A stretch of DNA of 64,000 nucleotides from Endothia cerciana. Its lineage: Eukaryota; Ascomycota; Sordariomycetes; Diaporthales; Cryphonectriaceae. This document shows, one piece after another, positions 56,829 to 64,000 of this stretch. The stretch spans positions 1 to 64,000 of the forward strand of contig JALRMH010000039.1 in the NCBI GenBank assembly GCA_026119935.1. Direction: 5' to 3'. Within the stretch, counting starts at the first letter, position 1. Every line of letters begins with the position of its first letter. Below the pieces are notes generated by a model, which was not told where the DNA came from, did not search any database, and was given only the letters and a program-made list of their open reading frames with translations. A program made the position numbers and the translations under genes.

Positions 56829-57629
56829 TCACTGCTTCTCACCAAACTGCCTCGTCACCTCGGCCGCTAAATCACCGAGCGTGTCGAACTTCCACTGGAA
56901 ACTAACCTTCCCATCCTGCACCATGCGCTCGTAGTCGCCCCCGATGCCCTCCCCTTCCTTCTTATCGCCGCCCCTCGAGATCCAGCAGCTCTTGAACCCC
57001 AGCGCCTTGGCAGCGGTGTGATCCGCCCGCAGGCTCCTCGCGACGTGCAGGAGCTCGCCCTTGTCCACGTCGACGCCCAGCTCTTCCCGCGCCCGCCGGA
57101 ATAGGTACTCGAAGTTCCCGGCGCTCGGCTTGTAGCTGCCGATGTCCTCGGCCGTGTACACCGCGTCGAAGGCCACCTCCCCCAGCGGCCCGCCGGTCGT
57201 CCGGGCGATGTTCCTGTTGTCGATATTGGACAGGATGATCAGCTTGTAGTGCTTCTTCAGCACTCGCAGCGCCTCGACCGTGTCTGGGAAGGCGGGCCAC
57301 GTGCCTGGGCTCGTCGTCATCGCCTGGTAGTCCGCGTTGGTCAGCCGGTCCTTGACGCCCAGCTCCGCGGCGAGCCTCCGCATCGCCGAGGTGAGGTTCG
57401 CGCCGTACTTGAGCTTGGGCTGGGTCCGCTCCAGCTTCCTGGAGAACTCGTCGAAGCGCAGGAGGGCGCGCCTCGGGTCGCTGGCAAAGGCGTGGTCTGC
57501 GGGCAGGTGGTTGATGATGGGCTGCAGGGTGGCGGTGAGGCTAGGCTCCCAGTCTATGAGCGTGCTGTAGCAGTCGAAGGACAGGGCCTTGAAGCCCGTG
57601 AGGTCCGCTGTGTTGTTTACCTCGGCCAT
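56829..57629 (-). CDS. HAD-superfamily type II haloacid dehalogenase-like hydrolase
   Basis: Single exon, 266 aa, usual length for the (S)-2-haloacid dehalogenase-like class. Motif I is FDCYSTL with the nucleophile Asp at about residue 19. Motif II is ILSNIDNR, motif III the Lys in YKPSAGNFEYLF, and motif IV lies around HVARSLRADHTAAKALG. A helical cap domain (about residues 25-110) sits between motifs I and II. The second Asp usual in phosphatases (DxD) is Tyr here, as in dehalogenase-type members, so haloacid dehalogenation or another C-halogen or small-molecule hydrolysis is more likely than phosphatase activity. The natural substrate is unknown. No signal peptide, so cytosolic. Strong GC3 produces several antisense frames, which are not genes. 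Confidence 0.92.
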   Translation of the reverse strand: MAEVNNTADLTGFKALSFDCYSTLIDWEPSLTATLQPIINHLPADHAFASDPRRALLRFDEFSRKLERTQPKLKYGANLTSAMRRLAAELGVKDRLTNADYQAMTTSPGTWPAFPDTVEALRVLKKHYKLIILSNIDNRNIARTTGGPLGEVAFDAVYTAEDIGSYKPSAGNFEYLFRRAREELGVDVDKGELLHVARSLRADHTAAKALGFKSCWISRGGDKKEGEGIGGDYERMVQDGKVSFQWKFDTLGDLAAEVTRQFGEKQ

Positions 57630-58324
57630 AGGGGAGGGAGGTGCAGAGGGGACGAGGCTAGAGTTGGAAGCGAGTCTTGGCTTGATGACAGAGGATGAGC
57701 GGACTCATACGTCGCCAATCATAAGTCTTGAGGAGAAACAATAAATCGATAACAAACGATTCTCTTTCATTGTTTTCCAGTCCTTTTTATACGTGTGGTG
57801 AGCTGTGATCGACCCCGCGCCCTTTGGTCCTTGTCCTCTGCAGTGGAACTCCAACTACCCCACCTGGAAGGGCGTCCACGTATATGCTAATGTCGTGATG
57901 CCCACCTGCCGTGCTGACAGTCCGAGGTCAACATGACAAATGCCTATTTGGACCTAGGAGCAAGTTGGACTGCCATCTAGCTTTATCCTTCGTTCTTCAG
58001 TCTCATAGCCGAGTTCAGAGGGGAAGGTAACGAGATGCAAAGATAAGCACGTGGAGTTGCAAGTGCGGACCAGACGTGTTGAGATACAAGGATCAATTTA
58101 ATTAAACCGAAGAACCTGCGACACCACATCTCAAGGGGTATCAGAAATACTCAGTAGAACCTACACCAAACACTCCGTAGCTCGTGCACGTCTTTTCGAG
58201 GTGCCGTCTTTTTCGTATTTCAAGCAGACAGCTGCCCGTTTCTACTCATCAAGTCCATGCAACAATCAAACATAAGAAACACAAAGGCCCTCCTATGAAC
58301 ATGACACGCTGTGCGCCCCACGCT
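57630..58324. other. Intergenic region
   Basis: 695 bp: promoter side of the HAD gene on the left and the kinesin 3' UTR on the right. No gene supported. Confidence 0.6.
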
Positions 58325-61300
58325 TCACTGCTGTCGTCGAGGGCTCTTTCTCCTCTGGGTGCTCTGCGCCAGCTCTGAAGGGGGAAGATTCTCGACTCCG
58401 TCGAGGCGCATCTTCTTACTCTTTCCCTCCCGCGGAATGCGACTCGTGCTCTTCTTGACGATGGGGATCGAGTTCTCGTCACTAGACGGTAGAACCGATA
58501 GAACACTCGCAGACGGATCGAACATCAGTGAGCTGGTGGTCAAGTTTGCATTCACCTCGCGTAGGCTAGAACCTAGCGGGTTCCGTGTGGTTGAGTCAGA
58601 TGATATCGGTCGGGTTGGCGATCGGGCCTGCTCTGAGTCGTCAAAGTCATTAAAGACCTGCGCCTGTGGCGCCGGCGTGCGCTTGCCAGGGGTGGCAATT
58701 GGTCTACTTGGCGTTTGGGTGTTGAATTCATCGCGCATGCCAGCGATGAGGGCGTCCTGGGAGGTTGTTCGAGGAAGTTGGGTGGGATATTGGTACTGGA
58801 CCTTCTCCGGTGTCTCTCCTGTGGGCTCGTACTCTCGAAGGTTGGTGACGGAGATGTCTTGCCGCAGCTTGTTCAGTGGCTGGCGGAGTGTGTCGTCGAG
58901 GGGCTCAAGGTCGCCTTGTAACTGTTCCACATTTGCCTCCATGTCTGTCCTGAGATCCTGGACACGCGAGAACGTCTCCTTGTAGTGAGATGAGATGTTG
59001 GAAAACGAATCTCTGACGGTTCCTGACAGCTTGTCCACGGACTCTGAATGTCGACTGTGGTGTTCAGCATTCTCAGACCGAGCCCTTGTCAAGAAATCGT
59101 CCAAGTCCGTCATCTGGACCTCCAAGTCCTTCATCTGCTCACCCACGACGCGAACGGTCTCCTGGTGCACAGATTTTGTTGTGGTCTGTATAGACGTGCT
59201 GTGATCGCTCGCAGTCTACGTTCAGAAGTCAGTAACTAGTTTCGAGTCACGACACGGCGATTTGCAGACTTACAACCCAGTCATCCTTGAGTTTCGTCTT
59301 CAAAGTATCTCGAGACTTGGCAACATCTTGCAGCAGCCTCTCTTCGTCCGACTCCAATTGATCCATGCCAGCTGAGTAGATCGCTACCTGACCTCCGAAG
59401 GTCTCCTTGGCTCCGTTAACACACTCCCGAATCTTAATGGCCTTGCCAGCGAGACGAGACTCCTGCTGCTCAGCATGAGCATTGATGAGGCCGGCAATCT
59501 GCGCCAACAGCTTCTGTCGATCCTCTGCAGCTTGTTTGCGTTCCTCCTCAACTACCTCTTGAATCTGACCAGACACTGATTCGTTTGCCTGAACCATGGC
59601 CTGACTTGCCTCCTCTAGCTGACGCCTCAGACTATCAGATTCGTTTCGTTGGGAGCCGAGATGCCGGAGCAACTCCTCGAAGATTGATTTGAAGTCCTTG
59701 CCGAGAGAGCTGTAGGATGTGTGCAGGTGATTGTGGAACGTATCCAATTCACTGAGAACATCCGCCGCGATTCTCTCTGCCGCGGCAGCTATCGCCTGGA
59801 GGCTTTCTCCCACCCGCTCCTTGATGCTGTCTCTGACCACCTTGATCTCTTCCAGGACGTTGTCCATCTCCTCTTTAGAGCGCTGCTTCTGCTCTACCAG
59901 ATCATCTCTTGAAGATACGAACTTTTGGAGATTGTTGTCAAGAAAGCTCTGCGTCGCCGTGAGCTTGCGCAGTTCCTCTTGCACAAAAGCTTGCATTCTC
60001 TCGGATACGCTCGAAATGTGGTCATCCTGATCTTTCCGGAAGTCTTGGATCCGACTCTCGACAAGTTCGGTGACATCCGTAACCTGGGCTTGTGACATAG
60101 CCCAGGTGCTTCGGTTCAAGTCCTGCAGGTCTGATTTTCTCTTGTTCTTTGCCCGAAGTCCACCGACATCGTCAACGGTCCTCCCAAGCGTGGCAAGGAG
60201 CTCTCCTCCGACGGCAGTCAGCTTTTGTTCGGTCATTTGGTGCGCCTTGCGAATGTGCTTCTCCTCCGCGAGTGTCTTTCGAGTTGCCGCCAGAATGATT
60301 TCCGTCTGGTCGAGAACTTCTTTTGTCTCGTCAAGCTGGGTTTTGGTGCCCTCGTGCTCCTTCTTGAGTCCCATAAAGCTCGAAGTCAGGGCGAAGAGTT
60401 CCTGCACCTTGATGCGGAGGTTCGACTCCAGAGTCTCGATCTTGGCGGCCTGCTCGTCAGTCAGAATGCGACGTGACTCGCTCTGGGCCGTCATCTCCTC
60501 ATATGCCTCGTTGGTGAGATGCACGCCATTTCGCAGCCGGGTAGCGATCAACTCCGTCTTCAGCCTCTCAATCTCTGCCGTGAACTCCTTCAACAATGCC
60601 TTCTTGCTGATAAGAGTGTTGACCTGAGGCTTGTTCTTGATGTTCTTTGCCCGGAAAGCATAATCTAATGTTGAGATGGTCTCTTCCAAATTACTCTTGG
60701 CTGGTGAAATGGTTGCAATTATGCACGTCTTGGTCCGTCCTCCAAGAGAGTCCTGGAGCAGCCGGGTGAGCTTGGACTCCCTGTAAGGGATGTGAGAGCT
60801 CTTGTCAGTCAGCGCATTTATGACACGGCCGAGGGTCAGCAAGCTCTTGTTGATGAGACCCGCCTCTGCAGCCCGCTTATTCTCCGCTCCGGACCGTTGA
60901 ATATTCTCGCTGCCCGCCAGATCCACCAGATTCAGCTTTCCGAGACCGATGAAGTCATCACCGCCACCTCCCGGGCGCTTGGCGTGGACCGTGATGGTGA
61001 AGACGGTATGACTTCGACTACTCAAATCATTGCACTTGGTCGCGGCGACCTGGCGTCTTATGCTTCCTTCTTGGAGTCGCGCAATACCCTCGGCCGCGTT
61101 TGTAATGTGCCGTTCCTCAACGCCCTGCACAATGGTCGAGGCATGGCCCTTCTTAGACAAGTCGTCGAAGATTTTCAACTTGGCGTTTTCATCGGGAGTC
61201 AGCAAGTCGCGGAGTTCCTCGTTGTATAGTTCTATGAATGAGCAGCGAACACAGTTCTCCGTCCCGTCGGCGTCGAGCTTATTGAACAGAGTCTGCAGCA

Positions 61301-61931
61301 CACGAGGAATAATGCCAGCATCGGGAGCAAGAAGACCCAGTGACTCGGTCATGTCGCCAGACATGGTGTAGGTCTTGCCAGTGCCAGTCTGACCATAGGC
61401 GAAAATGGTGCAGTTGAAGCCGGCGAGCATCTGTGATGGATGGTCAGTCTCGGCGCGCATTGTCTCGCGGTTGTTGATTCCGCACCAACTCACCTGTCCC
61501 AAGATGGGTTTGACAACATCGTCGAAGATCATGGACTGATCCGCTGCCTGCGAGAATACGCGATCAAATGCATAGGTCTTGTTGCTGAGCGCGTTGGGTC
61601 CCATCGACAGATCAATATTTTTCCCCATCGCGCCATCCGTATTGACGACAACCGCGCTATTCTCGCGCACCTCGCGCTCGCTGCGCCCTCGACACCGCAC
61701 GACGACATTGATGTTTGTCTGCTCGCTGAACTCGGAGTCGAAATTGCGCTCCTTGCGCTTCATGCCTGCGATGGTCGGGGTAGACGAGGTGGACTCTGCG
61801 GGAGACGCAGCGACGGACCTGTCCGATCGCGATGTCGCGGCGGCGCTCTGAGGTCGGAAGGAGGGGACGCGCGAACCTTGGCGGATGCTTGCACGCCCAG
61901 TGGCGCCGGATCGTGACGACGGAGGAGGCAT
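58325..61931 (-). CDS. bimC: Kinesin-5 motor (BimC/Eg5 family)
   Basis: Three exons (complement): 61931-61494, 61430-59274, 59215-58325; 1161 aa, close to Aspergillus BimC (about 1180). A tetrameric plus-end motor that slides antiparallel microtubules to separate spindle poles. Basic N-terminal extension, then the motor: NINVVVRCRGRSEREV, P-loop GQTGTGKT (about residues 158-165), switch I SSRSHTVF, switch II DLAGSE, neck linker and RAKNIKNKPQVN. A long coiled-coil stalk follows. A Ser/Thr-Pro-rich tail (last exon) contains TRNPLGSSLREVN, perhaps part of the BimC box with a CDK site. The first intron (63 bp) is stop-free and a multiple of three; retaining it would insert 21 residues just before the P-loop. 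The second intron is 58 bp. Confidence 0.96.
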
Positions 61932-62698
61932 GGTGGTTGAGGATTTGGCGCCCCTCCTCAGGGGAGCTGAGCGTCTGGAATCCAGCGCGGCGGTTTGTTA
62001 TCAGATGAACCCGAGGAAAAAGCTGTGCTCGACCAGACACTGTTATCACTCGGGTGTTGATTGAATGCTATTGAACCCAAGAACCACAACTTCAAAATGC
62101 GGTAGAAGTATAGGTAGGAGTAAGGTAAGGTAAGGCCAGGCCAGCCAGACGAAAGGCAGTGCGGTTGTGCCAGGATCAAGAGCCGGGACATGAATATGTA
62201 CGGAGTACTTTCGAGGTCTGTTGAATCTGCTATGAGGCGCGCGTATTGACCCTCCATGGGGGACGGGCTGCTGCAAGACCCCTGCATCTCCAGCATCAAG
62301 CGGAGCATTGCAAGGCTAAACCGTCACCACAGCAACTATCGATAGCAGGACCCCTGACACCCTGACCCCCTGTCGTGCCGCTGGCGAGCCCACGCTGCAG
62401 ATGACGTCCCAGAGGACCCCGCGTCGCTCCTACTTCCCGTCCCGCCTGTAGGCCCCTGGAGGGGTCCCCTGAGCTGGGCTGCATCACGCGGCAGGCCCGC
62501 GCCTGACTACCAGTCGTCCCGGGCTCGTTGAGAACGTGAGAAGGGGCAACTGCTTTATCCACGATCTTCCTACCAGCTTGCTGATGTTCAGGATATTCCG
62601 AGGCCTACGAGACCGTCCAACCATCACAGACCATATCTTTTTGCAACTGGTCACTCTGGCCAGTGGTTCCCGAACCTTACCATACCCGTATCGATACG
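61932..62698. promoter_or_regulatory. Shared upstream region of kinesin-5 and PHAF1 (divergent)
   Basis: 767 bp between two divergent starts. Contains a GGTAAG/AGGCCAGGCCAG short direct repeat (about 62115-62150). No supported gene; plus- and minus-strand frames here carry no motif. Confidence 0.5.
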
Positions 62699-64000
62699 AT
62701 GTCGCTGTTCACGGCGCAGCTTCATCCGGGGCGCGCCCTGGGCTTCCTTGGTATGGGCTTCTCTGTATTTGGCAGATCTGGAGGACAGGGCTGCTGCTGA
62801 CATTCTCTTCCCACAGTGCTCGGCGCATCCCTTCACGACACCCTGACCCGGCTCAAGGCGGAGCCCCAGCGTTTCCCCAGGCTCGAGCTCACCTACTCTT
62901 CCGAGAACCCAGTCAAGGAGCCTGTCACAGTGACACTGCCTGCGAACGGCATCAGGATACGCTTTGATGGACCCGAACAGCGCCTTCGCCTCATAGAAGT
63001 AGTCGACTTTACAAAGAATCATATCACCTTCAAGGACCAGAACACTGAGCGCGACCTGGTGAAACCCCCTGCCGAGCCTTCGGCCGACGCCGTCGCTGCC
63101 GCGGAACCTACATTCAAGCACATATACCAACGCTTCCTGGGACCGACCTACGACGGCGAGTTCATTGCAGCTGCTGATGGCCAAGACATGGGCATCTATG
63201 TGCTTTCGTACCCTGGCGTCGCTTTCACGTTCCCCCTGTCTGAGTCGGCCTACTCGCCTGACAAGGACGTCGTGACCCTGTTGTCTTCTTCGACACAGGC
63301 AGCCACCTCGATGGCGGTCTTCAACGGGGACTCTTGGGCACAGGCTCGAAAGACCCTTTGGACCGAGGTCCTACCCAGCATCAAGACGTTCGCACCCCTT
63401 GCAAAGGGCAAGGATGTGTGCCCTGATGAGATATCACTTGTCAAAATACACGGCGGCGGCAAGCTTCAGCTCTTCAAGCGATGGACCGCTAACTCCGTCT
63501 GGATTTCCCTTGGCGAGACGACCCCACAGGAGCTTGTTGCGGAACTTGGTCCTCCAGACGCCATCTACCGGAAGAACGACCAGCGCATGTACATCCATAA
63601 GATAAGGACAGCCAGCAACAGTCGAACACGGCCGAGTGGCGATGATATCAGGCGACAGGGCGACTCGACAGACACAGACCAGTCCTCGGCGCATACCATG
63701 TCTGAGGATTCGAATGAGGATGAGGCGATCGAAGACGATGACGTGGCTGCCAATGTTTCCGGGGAGTGCTTCTACAACTATTTTTACCTCGGCTTTGATG
63801 TGCTCGTCTCGACACCTGCAGCCCCGTCACAGCCACCTCCCTCACAGGACTCGTCGAGCCTCCCAGAGAAGATGATCAAGTCCGAATCGCCAGATCGCTT
63901 GGTAGCAACCAAGCTGATCCTCCACGGAAATGTGCCGGGATCCTATCCATTCAACCGACATAGGCGTTGTAGATGGGAGATCTCATACCTCGATCACGAT
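62699..64000 (+). CDS. PHAF1/UPF0183 family protein (5' part, cut by window edge)
   Basis: Exons 62699-62750 and 62817 to the window end; 412 aa are visible and the 3' end is missing. The family (human C16orf70/PHAF1) is associated with phagophore recruitment, together with BCAS3; the fungal role is untested. Spliced N-terminus QLHPGRALGFLVLGASLHDTL matches the family opening. Further conserved pieces are RIRFDGPEQRLRLIEVVDF, ISLGETTPQELVAELGPPD, the NYFYLGFDVL region and a final LILHGNVPGSYPFNRHRRC. A family-typical acidic insertion (about residues 315-350) is rich in Ser/Asp/Glu. The 66-bp intron has GTATGG/CACAG ends. The start is the ATG that gives the conserved first strand. Confidence 0.9.

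Overview
The window is nuclear DNA of a filamentous ascomycete (Pezizomycotina, most likely Sordariomycetes). The evidence is GC-rich coding sequence, multi-exon genes with short introns (about 50-160 bp, GTRNGY donors, CTRAY-like branch sites, YAG acceptors), and fungus-specific families: Cps1-type GT2 synthase, mitofilin Mic60, a Rab5 GTPase, pescadillo/Nop7, an Rrn9-domain protein, a BimC kinesin and a GH28 rhamnogalacturonase. I rebuilt exon structures by hand from splice sites and reading-frame continuity. Family names come from recognised motifs, not from database searches.

Layout. 0-2.1 kb: low-complexity poly-A contig edge, then a Cps1-like polysaccharide synthase gene (-). 2.1-14.9 kb: gene-poor, repeat-rich DNA full of G/C homopolymers, ending in a 74-base G run beside an 8-N gap. 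14.9-33.1 kb: a low-complexity conserved-type hypothetical protein (+), amidase (+), cytochrome-type D-lactate dehydrogenase (-), MIC60 (-), Rab5 (-), SAC1 phosphatase (+) and a 211-aa unknown protein (+). 34.2-38.1 kb: a 1272-aa mostly disordered protein with a C-terminal membrane hairpin (-). 38.1-43.3 kb: a second gene-poor stretch. 43.3-50.2 kb: an accessory-looking block with a secreted TolB-type beta-propeller protein, a secreted GH28 rhamnogalacturonase and the broken remains of an O-methyltransferase gene. 50.5-64 kb: dense housekeeping genes: PIG-U/Gab1 (-) divergent from NOP7 (+), an Rrn9-domain plus C2H2 protein (+), a HAD hydrolase (-), kinesin-5 (-) and the 5' part of a PHAF1/UPF0183 gene (+, running off the edge).

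The core genes form no single pathway. Themes are membrane and organelle biology (GT2, DLD, MIC60, Rab5, SAC1, PIG-U) and ribosome production (NOP7 next to a putative Pol I factor). I see no rRNA, convincing tRNA, CRISPR array or intact transposon.

The most unusual observations are: (i) G/C homopolymers of 9 or more bases are frequent in the left 34 kb (24 counted) and absent from the right 30 kb; (ii) a frameshifted O-methyltransferase relic at about 49.8-50.2 kb; (iii) an Rrn9-type N-terminus joined to two tandem non-canonical C2H2 fingers; (iv) a 20-nt exon that encodes most of the Rab5 P-loop; (v) several stop-free introns of length 3n. I found no convincing new multi-gene system.
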